16,605 nt of DNA from the NCBI GenBank assembly GCA_012512495.1, contig JAAZEC010000104.1, positions 1 to 16,605 on the forward strand. The letters run 5' to 3'. Below, piece by piece: positions 8,348-15,188 of this stretch. A model generated the notes under the pieces. The model ran no database searches and was not told the origin of the DNA. It saw only the letters and a program-made list of their open reading frames with translations. The translations under genes and the position numbers were made by a program. Position 1 is the first letter of the stretch. Each line of letters begins with the position of its first letter. This stretch comes from Erysipelothrix sp. (GTDB lineage Bacteria > Bacillota_I > Bacilli_A > Erysipelotrichales > Erysipelotrichaceae).

Positions 8348-9227
8348 AACCTAAATCTTCAATTTTTGATTTTTTGGTTCGCCAGTCTTTCTCGACTCTG
8401 ACAAAGAGTTCAAGGGTACACTTCTTGTTCTGTGACGCCCTGATGCTGCGTTGTGCAGCTAACCTGATCTTCTTGATCATCTGACCTTGCTTACCCAAGA
8501 CAATCGGTTTCTGTGACGCCTTTTGAACCAACAAGAGCGCTTGGATAAAGATTTCGTCCTCACTCTCTTCTAGATTCTCAATCACTATCGCCACATCATG
8601 GGGGATCTCATCGTGCGTAAAGTGCAGCACTTTCTCACGGATAAGTTCGGAAAATAGGAAGCTTCTTTCATAATCGACACTGCTTTTACCCTCCGTTGAG
8701 AAGTAAGCGACATCGTCTGGCAAATAGGTTTTGGCCACGTTCAGAAGCGTATCCAGATTATCTTTCTCAACGGCTGAGACAGGAATGATTGCCGCGAAAT
8801 TATGAAGTTCATTGAGTTCACTCAGCTTAGCAAGTAGTTTACTTTTACTGAGCTTATCGATCTTGTTGACCACCAGAATGATTGGGGTTTCCCCGCCTTT
8901 GATACGATCCAGTATCCTTTGATCCTGTGGACCAAAGCGCTCGGAGCCATCTATCACGAAGAATATGAGGTCGATTCCCTCTAGCTGGGCAAAAGATTCC
9001 CGATTGAGCTCTTTACCCAACTCGTCTTTAGGCTCATGGATACCTGGGGTATCAATGAAGACCAATTGGGAATCTTCCTCATTAAGAATGCCACGAATTG
9101 GATTGCGCGTTGTCTGAACCTTATCGGAAACAATCGCAATTTTTGACTCGAAGATCTGATTTAAAATGGAAGATTTTCCGACATTGGGACGCCCAATAAT
9201 GGCAATGAAGCCCGACTTAAAACTCAT
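8334..9227 (-). CDS. era: GTPase Era, 16S rRNA maturation factor
   Basis: Era binds the 3' end of 16S rRNA and couples GTP hydrolysis to 30S subunit maturation. The 297 residues show G1 GRPNVGKS (12-19), G2 around TTRN (39-42), G3 DTPG (59-62), G4 NKID (121-124) and G5 SA (151-152). A C-terminal KH RNA-binding domain follows, with its GxxG loop GKQG (245-248) and a terminal LGYG. The length is standard. The start overlaps the cdd stop as ATGA. The ybeY-era association fits their shared role in late 16S processing. Confidence 0.97.
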   Translation of the reverse strand: MSFKSGFIAIIGRPNVGKSSILNQIFESKIAIVSDKVQTTRNPIRGILNEEDSQLVFIDTPGIHEPKDELGKELNRESFAQLEGIDLIFFVIDGSERFGPQDQRILDRIKGGETPIILVVNKIDKLSKSKLLAKLSELNELHNFAAIIPVSAVEKDNLDTLLNVAKTYLPDDVAYFSTEGKSSVDYERSFLFSELIREKVLHFTHDEIPHDVAIVIENLEESEDEIFIQALLLVQKASQKPIVLGKQGQMIKKIRLAAQRSIRASQNKKCTLELFVRVEKDWRTKKSKIEDLGYGNQ

Positions 9228-9628
9228 AAGACATCCTTGATGCCAAATTGAAGTGGCAACAACTCGTTGATGTTGGTGACCATGGTTTCTTTACCATTAG
9301 AAAGAATAATGGGAGCATCTTGGGGTAATAATTCAGAGAGTACCTGCCTACAAATCCCACAGGGACCCGCTAGGTATTTCCCATCAGAAACAATGGCGAT
9401 ACTTTCGATATCATCTTTACGATAACCCTGTGAATAAGTCTGGAAGATGGCATTCCTTTCGGCACAGCAGGTAGCTCCGAAACTGGCATTCTCGATATTG
9501 GCACCGATAATTTCAACGCCATTCTTCAATCGCAAGGCAGCGCCGACATGGTAATTAGAGTATGGTGCATAGGCATTTTCCATTGCAATAAAGGCTTTCT
9601 TAACTAGTTGTTCATTGTTTTGGCTCAT
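9224..9628 (-). CDS. cdd: Cytidine deaminase
   Basis: This small homotetrameric zinc enzyme (134 residues) deaminates cytidine and deoxycytidine to uridine and deoxyuridine in pyrimidine salvage. The catalytic C-A-E (C55, E57) and P-C-x-x-C (C90, C93) motifs are both present, as are the substrate-binding N44 and E46 in GANIENASFG. It begins with the usual helix followed by APYSNYHVGAAL. The ATG overlaps the dgkA stop as ATGA and is served by a GGAGGG ribosome site 9 bases upstream within dgkA. Confidence 0.97.
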   Translation of the reverse strand: MSQNNEQLVKKAFIAMENAYAPYSNYHVGAALRLKNGVEIIGANIENASFGATCCAERNAIFQTYSQGYRKDDIESIAIVSDGKYLAGPCGICRQVLSELLPQDAPIILSNGKETMVTNINELLPLQFGIKDVL

Positions 9629-9990
9629 AGTTGAATCCCTCCGTATTTAATAATCATTAGTATTCCTACGACTAGCGCGATCAGTGAAGCAAAGAGCACT
9701 GCTCCGGCTGCGACGTCTTTGACTCTCTTGATAGCTTCATGTTCCGTTGGCTGTAGGAAATCTGCTAATTCTTCGATTGAAGAATTGATCATTTCCAGGC
9801 AGATGACTAAACCAATCGCAATGAGAATTACCATCCAGTCAGTGAGCGTCACTTCTTGCCAGAGAAAAAAAATAATCACTAAACTAGCAATCACAAAGTG
9901 CCCCTTTACCGATTTGTCCTGTGTGAGCACGATCTTCAGGCCATTAAAGGAAGCCTCAAACTTCTTTTGTAATTCGTGGCGCAATTTCAC
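9625..9990 (-). CDS. dgkA: Diacylglycerol/undecaprenol kinase, DgkA family
   Basis: A small integral membrane lipid kinase of 121 residues with three predicted membrane helices (about 32-47, 52-68, 95-115). The family signature is intact: E66-x2-N69-S-x-I-E73, then IKRVKDVAAGAVL (87-99). In Gram-positive bacteria this family mainly phosphorylates undecaprenol, recycling the lipid carrier for wall synthesis; the true substrate is inferred. The frame is open 20 codons further upstream, but GTG at 9990 is chosen because GAGGAG (9998-10003) is 7 bases before it, and the extra N-terminus would be an odd basic, Cys-containing stretch inside ybeY. It overlaps ybeY by 35 bases. Confidence 0.92.
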   Translation of the reverse strand: MKLRHELQKKFEASFNGLKIVLTQDKSVKGHFVIASLVIIFFLWQEVTLTDWMVILIAIGLVICLEMINSSIEELADFLQPTEHEAIKRVKDVAAGAVLFASLIALVVGILMIIKYGGIQL

Positions 9991-10402
9991 GCAGTATCTC
10001 CTCTTGTAAAGAAAACATCTCTTTGGATTCCTGTTCATTTTGATGATCATAGCCCAGCAGGTGCAAAGCGCCGTGGGTCACTAGAAAACAGAATTCTCGC
10101 TTCAAACTGTGTCCATAATCAGTCGCTTGTCTTTCTAGCGCATCAACATTAACAAAAACATCCCCTAAATAACTTGCTTCCTCATCATCCATAAAGGTTA
10201 GAACATCGGTGGTTTTATCGATGTTACGAAACTCTTTATTCATTCGGCGCATCTCTGCGTCACGAATTAAAACAACAGTAGCATCTGTTTTCTCGCTTTG
10301 ATAATTGATTGTTAGAAAGGTACTATTGAAAATGGGCTTTAAAAACCGCCGGTAGTTCTTCCATCGTGGCTCAACAGCCTCACTGATCAATTGAATTCTC
10401 AT
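9956..10402 (-). CDS. ybeY: Endoribonuclease YbeY (16S rRNA maturation)
   Basis: YbeY is a metal-dependent single-strand endoribonuclease acting in 16S rRNA 3'-end processing and ribosome quality control. From the ATG at 10402 the protein has 148 residues. The zinc triad is in HGALHLLGYDH (H110, H114, H120), with the upstream VLTF (67-70) and LGDVFV (79-84) family motifs. The frame could begin at a GTG three codons earlier (10411), but that codon lies inside the ribosome site GGGTGA (10408-10413), which is 5 bases from the ATG. It is the first gene after the phoU terminator and appears to head the housekeeping operon. Confidence 0.95.
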   Translation of the reverse strand: MRIQLISEAVEPRWKNYRRFLKPIFNSTFLTINYQSEKTDATVVLIRDAEMRRMNKEFRNIDKTTDVLTFMDDEEASYLGDVFVNVDALERQATDYGHSLKREFCFLVTHGALHLLGYDHQNEQESKEMFSLQEEILREIAPRITKEV

Positions 10403-10419
10403 ATGTTTCACCCAGTGTC

Positions 10420-10428
10420 ATTATAACA
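10420..10428 (-). promoter_or_regulatory. Extended -10 promoter of the ybeY-dgkA-cdd-era-... operon
   Basis: TGTTATAAT on the minus strand is a perfect extended -10 element (TG-n-TATAAT). No good -35 is found 16-18 bases upstream, where the terminator T-run lies, as is tolerated for extended -10 promoters. It is directly downstream of the phoU terminator and 17 bases before the ybeY ATG, implying an mRNA leader of only about 10-12 bases. Confidence 0.6.
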
Positions 10429-10441
10429 TAAATTCAAGATG

Positions 10442-10466
10442 AAAAAACTTCGTTTACTAACGAAGT
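10442..10466 (-). terminator. Rho-independent terminator of the pst-phoU operon
   Basis: On the minus strand ACTTCGTT (10466-10459), a 4-base loop, and AACGAAGT (10454-10447) form a perfect 8-bp stem, followed by a T-run that continues to 10442. It begins six bases past the phoU stop. On the plus strand there is no comparable T-run, so it acts for the minus strand. Confidence 0.9.
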
Positions 10467-10472
10467 CTTCTC

Positions 10473-11114
10473 TTAACCAAAATCAATATGTTGGCCTTTT
10501 ACTTTGTAAATGATCGATTCACAAATATTCTTAGTATGATCGCCCGACCTCTCGAGGTTTCTCAACAGTGAAGCAATCTTGAGTGGAATCTTCCATTCCA
10601 ATTCGCGTGTTTGAATGGACTCTTCAATTTCCATCACAATGCGGATAAAGCCAGCATCAAGCTTCTCGTCCTCTTCTGGAACTTGGAAAGCAAGCTTGAG
10701 GTCATTAGTTCGTAGCGCCTGTAACATTAAATCGTATTGGGTGATCGCTATCTCAAAGAGCTCATTACAGCTTTTGAGCGTCGATTCATCCAACTTGTCA
10801 TTGCGGACAATGAAACGGGCAATGCTTTTGGCATAGTCCCCTATTCTCTCCAAGTCGGTCGCAATCTTAATGCCAGCGATAATCGCCCGCAAATCCTTGG
10901 CAACCGGTTGAAAAAGTGACAGCATTTCTGTGGCTCGCAAGTTGATGTCTTCGTCAAAATGATTCACGTAATCGTCCATTTCGACAATGACCAAGGCCTT
11001 CTCCTTGTCCGAGGTATTGAGTGCTTCACGAGAAAGTGTGAACATCTGTCTGACCCGCTCAGCCATCAATAAAATGAGTTCATCGTAAGCGTGCAGTTTT
11101 TCTTCAAGTCTCAT
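10473..11114 (-). CDS. phoU: Phosphate signalling/transport regulator PhoU
   Basis: PhoU is a cytoplasmic protein of two repeated three-helix bundles that links the Pst transporter to the PhoR kinase and damps phosphate uptake and Pho signalling when phosphate is ample. The 213 residues show both repeats, each with its metal-binding helix: DLERIGDYAKSI (87-98) and NLERSGDHTKNICESI (186-201). The length is typical. It is the last gene of the pst operon, starting 12 bases after the pstB stop with a strong AGGAGG ribosome site, and ends at an intrinsic terminator. Confidence 0.96.
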   Translation of the reverse strand: MRLEEKLHAYDELILLMAERVRQMFTLSREALNTSDKEKALVIVEMDDYVNHFDEDINLRATEMLSLFQPVAKDLRAIIAGIKIATDLERIGDYAKSIARFIVRNDKLDESTLKSCNELFEIAITQYDLMLQALRTNDLKLAFQVPEEDEKLDAGFIRIVMEIEESIQTRELEWKIPLKIASLLRNLERSGDHTKNICESIIYKVKGQHIDFG

Positions 11115-11126
11115 TAGTGAATCCTC

Positions 11127-11882
11127 CTAACCGAATCGTCCGGTAATATAGTCTTCAGTGCGTTGATCATTGGGAGTATGGAACAGTTCCTTGGTCGAGC
11201 CCATTTCAATGAGTTCCCCAAGCAGGAAGAATGCCGTCTGATCAGAAATACGCGCTGCCTGTTGCATTGAGTGTGTCACGATGATAATCGTGTAGTCTCT
11301 CTTCAATTCTACCATTAATTCTTCTATTTTGGCAGTAGCAATCGGATCGAGTGCGGAAGTTGGTTCATCCATCAGGATAACTTCAGGTTGAAGCGCAATG
11401 GCACGGGCGATACAGAGCCGTTGTTGTTGACCACCAGAAAGCCTCAAAGCGGATTGATTCAAGCGATCACTCACTTCATCCCACAAAGCTGCCTTCTTGA
11501 GTGATTCCTCGACGACCTGTGACAAGAGCTTCTTGTCCTTGACCCCTTGACAGCGTAAACCATAGGCGACATTATCAAAAATGCTCATAGGAAATGGATT
11601 GGGAGCCTGGAATACCATGCCGACCTTGGTTCTTAAATCAACGATATCCAGTGATGGATCATAGATTTCTTTGTCATTGAATCTGATTGAACCAGTGATT
11701 GACACATTATCAATCAAGTCGTTCATACGGTTCAAACAACGAATAAAAGTTGACTTACCACAGCCAGAAGGCCCAATAAAAGCTGTAACCTTATTGCGAT
11801 AGATGGTCATATCAATACCCTTGAGGGCCTCATTGTTGCCATAGGATAAGTGTAAAGAGTCTATTTTAAATATTTCATTCAT
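11127..11882 (-). CDS. pstB: Phosphate ABC transporter ATP-binding protein PstB
   Basis: This is the ATPase of the high-affinity phosphate importer, working as a dimer on the PstC/PstA channel. From the ATG at 11882 it has 251 residues: Walker A GPSGCGKST (37-45), Q-loop around FQAPNPFPMSIFDNVAYG (91-108, typical of PstB), signature LSGGQQQR (148-155), Walker B VILMDEP (168-174) and switch His204. A GTG five codons upstream (11897) is in frame, but it lies against the GGAG ribosome site, so the ATG 9 bases after that site is the better start; 2 bases then separate it from pstA. Confidence 0.97.
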   Translation of the reverse strand: MNEIFKIDSLHLSYGNNEALKGIDMTIYRNKVTAFIGPSGCGKSTFIRCLNRMNDLIDNVSITGSIRFNDKEIYDPSLDIVDLRTKVGMVFQAPNPFPMSIFDNVAYGLRCQGVKDKKLLSQVVEESLKKAALWDEVSDRLNQSALRLSGGQQQRLCIARAIALQPEVILMDEPTSALDPIATAKIEELMVELKRDYTIIIVTHSMQQAARISDQTAFFLLGELIEMGSTKELFHTPNDQRTEDYITGRFG

Positions 11883-11884
11883 AA

Positions 11885-13114
11885 CTAGGTGCTCCACTTT
11901 CTATTGAGTCGATTGGAAATAAGCTTGACAGTAAGATTTAAGGTTAAGACGATAACCAGAATCACGATTGAAATCGCGGAAGCTAACTCGAAGTTAGGTT
12001 GCTCGCCACTCATGATCTGCCAGATCTGAACAGCCAACGAAGTGGCCCCTTCAAGAATCTTTGGATCGTCCACAATCGTAGTACCCATGGTGTAAATCAG
12101 TGCGGCTGATTCCCCGATAACCCGCGAAATCGCAAGCAGGATCGCACTCAGGATACCCGGTAAAGCACTCGGTAAGATTACCTTGAAGATGGTTTGAGAC
12201 TTCGTCGCTCCCAGTGACAGGGAGGCCATCCGAATACCATCCGGTACGACTATGAGTGATTCCTCTGTTTGACGGATAATCACCGGCAGTAACATGACGG
12301 ATAGTGTCATGGCTCCTAGTAAGACAGAGGTTGAGTTGGCCCCAATCAACGAGGTGATTGGGAACAGAATGGCTACCCCCATTAAGCCGAAGATGATACT
12401 AGGTATCCCTGATAACATTTCGATCGATGATCGCATCAGACGAGTAATTAGTGTGTCTTTCGCATACTCGTGAAGGTAGATTGCGGCTCCGATTCCGATG
12501 GGAAGTGATATCAACAAGGAAACGACAATGAGTTGTAGTGTTGCGATAATTGAACCGTAGATGCCCCCACCTTGCGTTTGAATAAACATGGATGAAACAG
12601 CTGTTGAATTTTCGAATGCGCTGACTACCGTGGTTGCGTCTTGATTCCGTTGGGTACCTACAATAATGGTTGATTCGTCTTCTTGAATGAGTGTGATATT
12701 TTGGAGCACGGTATCTAGCTCAATCGTCATAGGCTGGTTGAGTGTCTCTCCAGAAGTTGTCGAATAGGCTGATGAGAACGGTGAATCTGGATGAATGTAG
12801 CTTATAATTACTTGTTTCTTTTTAGTTCTGTTGGTGAAATCGCTAAGACCGATGCCAAATTTTTCTGAATAGATAATGTCTTCACTGAGTGACTCCGGCC
12901 TTTCATAGCTGCCAGCCTCACTGTTTTCTAGGGCCAGCTTGTAGTTTACGGACCAGTAATCACTGGTTAACATGTCGACACTGAGTGTCGAGAACCCCCT
13001 AATGAATACGAATGCGAAGATGCCGACCAGCACCAGAATGGCGATGCTGGAGCTTAGGTAGGTCAGTGCATTCAGGAAAGAGTCTTTGAGTTTTCTGATC
13101 TGTTTTTTACTCAT
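11885..13114 (-). CDS. pstA: Phosphate ABC transporter permease PstA, with a large extracytoplasmic insert
   Basis: This is the second membrane subunit of the Pst importer. Membrane helix 1 is about 20-39. The permease core starts at GGGIYGSIIATLQLIVVSLL (182-201) and runs to helix 6 (380-400). The EAA coupling loop is LGATKSQTIFKVILPSALPG (301-320), and family segments IGIGAAIYLHEYA (206-218) and SGIPSIIFGLMG (235-246) are clear. At 409 residues it is about 100 longer than usual. The excess lies between helix 1 and helix 2 (about 55-180), outside the membrane, and includes FGIGLSD and VIISYIHPDSPF, which recall the start and carboxylate-binding strand of a PDZ domain. The start overlaps the pstC stop as ATGA. 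Alphaproteobacterial PstA proteins also have an extra segment (DUF3333) in this region, but no sequence relation is evident by eye. Confidence 0.94.
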   Translation of the reverse strand: MSKKQIRKLKDSFLNALTYLSSSIAILVLVGIFAFVFIRGFSTLSVDMLTSDYWSVNYKLALENSEAGSYERPESLSEDIIYSEKFGIGLSDFTNRTKKKQVIISYIHPDSPFSSAYSTTSGETLNQPMTIELDTVLQNITLIQEDESTIIVGTQRNQDATTVVSAFENSTAVSSMFIQTQGGGIYGSIIATLQLIVVSLLISLPIGIGAAIYLHEYAKDTLITRLMRSSIEMLSGIPSIIFGLMGVAILFPITSLIGANSTSVLLGAMTLSVMLLPVIIRQTEESLIVVPDGIRMASLSLGATKSQTIFKVILPSALPGILSAILLAISRVIGESAALIYTMGTTIVDDPKILEGATSLAVQIWQIMSGEQPNFELASAISIVILVIVLTLNLTVKLISNRLNRKWST

Positions 13115-14052
13115 TTCCCTTGGTCTCCAATCTTACGTTTAACTCTATTGATAGCGAAGTTTGAAATTAGAATGACAATCATGAGGACAATACCCACTGA
13201 GAAGCGGATATCGTAGTCAAGCCCAGTGGTTTCTTTGAGTCCCGATAGCATGGAAGAGGTTAAGGTTCGGGTAATGTCAAAGGGGTTGAAGGTGGGTCCA
13301 TAGAGCTTGTTACCGGCTACCATGGAGACGGCGGTCGCTTCACCGAAGGCTCGTCCTAAGCCAAGAATTAGACCGGCGAAGATACCGGACTTGGCAGAAA
13401 TGAGCACGACCTTGAAGTTGGTTTGGGTTTTCGAGGCCCCTAGGGCAAGTGATCCTTCTTCAATGGCTTTGGGTACGGCGCGAATCGCTGAAATGGCGAG
13501 TGAGGTCATCGTTGGAAAGACCATGATCGCCAATAGCAAGATGACCGATAGCAGTGAGATACCTCCCCAGGTATGCTGGTTCAGGGCTTGTCCCAAAGAC
13601 TCGACAAACTTGACGATAACACCGGAGGCGAAGACCCCGTAGACGACGGATGGCACGGCGGCCAAGAGTTCGACGACGGTGGTTAAGATTGCTGAGAGCG
13701 ATTTTGGTGCAATTTTTGCGATGAAGAGAGCGGTTAAAACGGAGACTGGAAAAGAAATGACTAAGGCTCCGATGGCTGAGATCAGTGTATTGATAATGAT
13801 AAAACCGACGCCATAGATAGCTTGGTCCTGTCTCCAGGTGGTTCCAGTTAGAAACTGCCATAAATCAACCTGTCCGTGCGGATAGTCTGGCAGGAAGACC
13901 TGGAATCCTTTTTGGAAAACAAACACAAAGATCAAAACGATAAAGATGGCTGAAATTAGACCTGTTAACCAGAATAGACCCGTGAACAGGTTATTGATGA
14001 TCTTCTTTCGTTTTTGATAGCCTTCATTTTTTGGAATGTTAATTAAACTCAT
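13111..14052 (-). CDS. pstC: Phosphate ABC transporter permease PstC
   Basis: First membrane subunit of the phosphate importer, pairing with PstA. The 313 residues have an N-terminal helix (about 22-47), an outside loop with the family's W-x-F-L-x-G-x-x-W pattern (LWQFLTGTTW), then five more helices. AAVPSVVYGVFA (about 130-141) and the EAA loop EGSLALGASKTQTNFKVVL (about 199-217) are characteristic, followed by GLILGLGRAFGEATAVSMVAGN. Length and topology are normal, so unlike its partner PstA it carries no insert. The GAGGA ribosome site lies 7 bases before the ATG. A 79-base gap with a stem-loop separates it from pstS. Confidence 0.96.
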   Translation of the reverse strand: MSLINIPKNEGYQKRKKIINNLFTGLFWLTGLISAIFIVLIFVFVFQKGFQVFLPDYPHGQVDLWQFLTGTTWRQDQAIYGVGFIIINTLISAIGALVISFPVSVLTALFIAKIAPKSLSAILTTVVELLAAVPSVVYGVFASGVIVKFVESLGQALNQHTWGGISLLSVILLLAIMVFPTMTSLAISAIRAVPKAIEEGSLALGASKTQTNFKVVLISAKSGIFAGLILGLGRAFGEATAVSMVAGNKLYGPTFNPFDITRTLTSSMLSGLKETTGLDYDIRFSVGIVLMIVILISNFAINRVKRKIGDQGK

Positions 14053-14077
14053 ACTGATTCCTCTCTAGAAACGCGAC

Positions 14078-14107
14078 AAAATCTTAGCTGTTTATTGCTA
14101 AGACTTT
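14078..14107 (-). other. Stem-loop between pstS and pstC (attenuator or mRNA end-protector)
   Basis: On the minus strand the arms AAAGTCTTAGC and GCTAAGATTTT pair over 11 positions (one G.U) around an 8-base loop. Only the T's inside the 3' arm follow the core stem, so it would be a leaky terminator at best. Such a structure could give more pstS than pstCAB mRNA, or protect the pstS 3' end after cleavage; the role is inferred. Confidence 0.5.
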
Positions 14108-14131
14108 GCGCATATTAAGTTGCTAATTGCT

Positions 14132-15103
14132 TTACTTTAGTTCTGACCAGTCCGTAATAACTCCAGAATAGATTTGTTCTATTTGAGCCGCAGTTAATGA
14201 AGTCACTGCTGTATTACTGGAATTGACGACCACAACTACCGCATCAAATGCGTAAGCTTCAGCGACAAGAGCCTTGTCAAGTTCTGCTTGTGCTTCTTCA
14301 CCGTCTGCTTTGAATTCACGGGAAGCAAAGCCAATGTCAGCTGCGTTAGCGCCATCTTTTTCTGAGCCAAGGACACGTTTGAAGCCATCACCTGAGCCAG
14401 TATGAGCCATTGCGAAGTTAACACCTGTTTCAGCTTGGAAAGCTTCTAGAGCTGCTTGAAGTGTCTTTTCAACTGACGTTGAACCAGCAGTTCTGATGGT
14501 TACATCTGAAAGACTTTCTTCAAAGACCGGATGGTTTTCAGCAAGTTCTGCCCAAGCAGTTCCTGTGTCAACATCAACGATACCGCCTTCGGATTCAACA
14601 GCCAAGAGGCCTTCTGTTGAATGAAGAATGAAATCAACGAATGCTGCGACAACTTGTTCAACCTTATCTGATGAGAAATCACCAGATGCACGAGTTGTCA
14701 TTGCGAATGGACGAGAGAGTGTGTATTCTCCTGATAAGACATTAGCAAGTGTAGGTTCTACACCTTCGTAATGAATTGCAGTCAAATTATTTGCTTCAAG
14801 GTCAGTTGTTAATGAGACATAGCCAACACCTTGAGCGTCTGCTCCAACTTTAGAAGCCATATCGCCATTGCCTGATGTTTCAACAGCATCGCTAGTTAGG
14901 CCATCTTCAGCAAGACCGATTCCGCCTTCGAAGGCTTCACGAGTTCCTGAAGTAGCATCACGTGTGTACACGTTGATAACGCTAGGTTCTGATCCTGTGT
15001 TGTTATCATTGTTGTTGTTGCCATCTGGATTGTTATTAGCTGTGCTGCCACAACCTACCATAAGTAGTAGGACCGTGAGTACTAGTAGTATTTTTTTAAA
15101 CAT
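14132..15103 (-). CDS. pstS: Phosphate-binding lipoprotein PstS, apparently circularly permuted
   Basis: Extracellular phosphate receptor of the Pst importer, 323 residues. Residues 1-17 are a signal peptide ending in the lipobox LMVGC (Cys18 lipidated), then an Asn-rich linker (23-35). The ligand half usually found second comes first here: INVYTRDATSGTREAFE (43-59; R48, S52, G53, T54 match E. coli R135, S139, G140, T141), then GVGYVSL (92-98) and PTLANVLSGEYTLSRPF (117-133). The usual N-terminal half follows: TAGSTSV (205-211), TGSGDG (235-240), ADIGFASRE (255-263), VVNSSNTAVTSLTAAQIEQI and WSELK at the very end. All pocket motifs are present, so it should bind phosphate. It has a GGAGGG ribosome site and heads the operon behind a TTAAC-repeat promoter. 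Confidence 0.93.
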   Translation of the reverse strand: MFKKILLVLTVLLLMVGCGSTANNNPDGNNNNDNNTGSEPSVINVYTRDATSGTREAFEGGIGLAEDGLTSDAVETSGNGDMASKVGADAQGVGYVSLTTDLEANNLTAIHYEGVEPTLANVLSGEYTLSRPFAMTTRASGDFSSDKVEQVVAAFVDFILHSTEGLLAVESEGGIVDVDTGTAWAELAENHPVFEESLSDVTIRTAGSTSVEKTLQAALEAFQAETGVNFAMAHTGSGDGFKRVLGSEKDGANAADIGFASREFKADGEEAQAELDKALVAEAYAFDAVVVVVNSSNTAVTSLTAAQIEQIYSGVITDWSELK

Positions 15104-15131
15104 ATTCCCTCCATGCAGTTGTACCTGCGAA

Positions 15132-15188
15132 AATATAGTATCGCAAGCGTGTTAAGAATCAATGGCAGTTAAGTTAAGATTGCGTTAA
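15132..15188 (-). promoter_or_regulatory. pst operon promoter with PhoP-type (Pho box) TTAAC repeats
   Basis: On the minus strand TTAACG (15188-15183), TTAACT (15177-15172), an overlapping TTAACT (15172-15167) and TTAACA (15155-15150) occur. The first, second and last are in an exact 11-base register, with only the third position (15166-15161, GCCATT) degenerate. This matches the Bacillus PhoP site of TT(A/T/C)ACA repeats spaced 11 bases. A -10-like TATATT (15137-15132) lies 12 bases below the last repeat, placing the repeats at about -25 to -63, with no separate -35. The first repeat overlaps the phoR stop. Binding is inferred. Confidence 0.65.

Noticed and set aside
9991..10050. Twenty-codon upstream extension of dgkA
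   Set aside because: It lies in ybeY, has no ribosome site of its own, and the GTG at 9990 has GAGGAG at the right distance.
13460..13861. 133-codon open frame on the minus strand in another frame
   Set aside because: It lies within pstC; the pstC frame carries the permease motifs while this one gives an Arg/His/Ser-rich translation without meaning.
14132..15103. PstS as a truncated or misassembled gene
   Set aside because: Signal peptide, lipobox, linker, both halves, stop codon and ribosome site are all intact, and the complete set of ligand motifs is present in swapped order.
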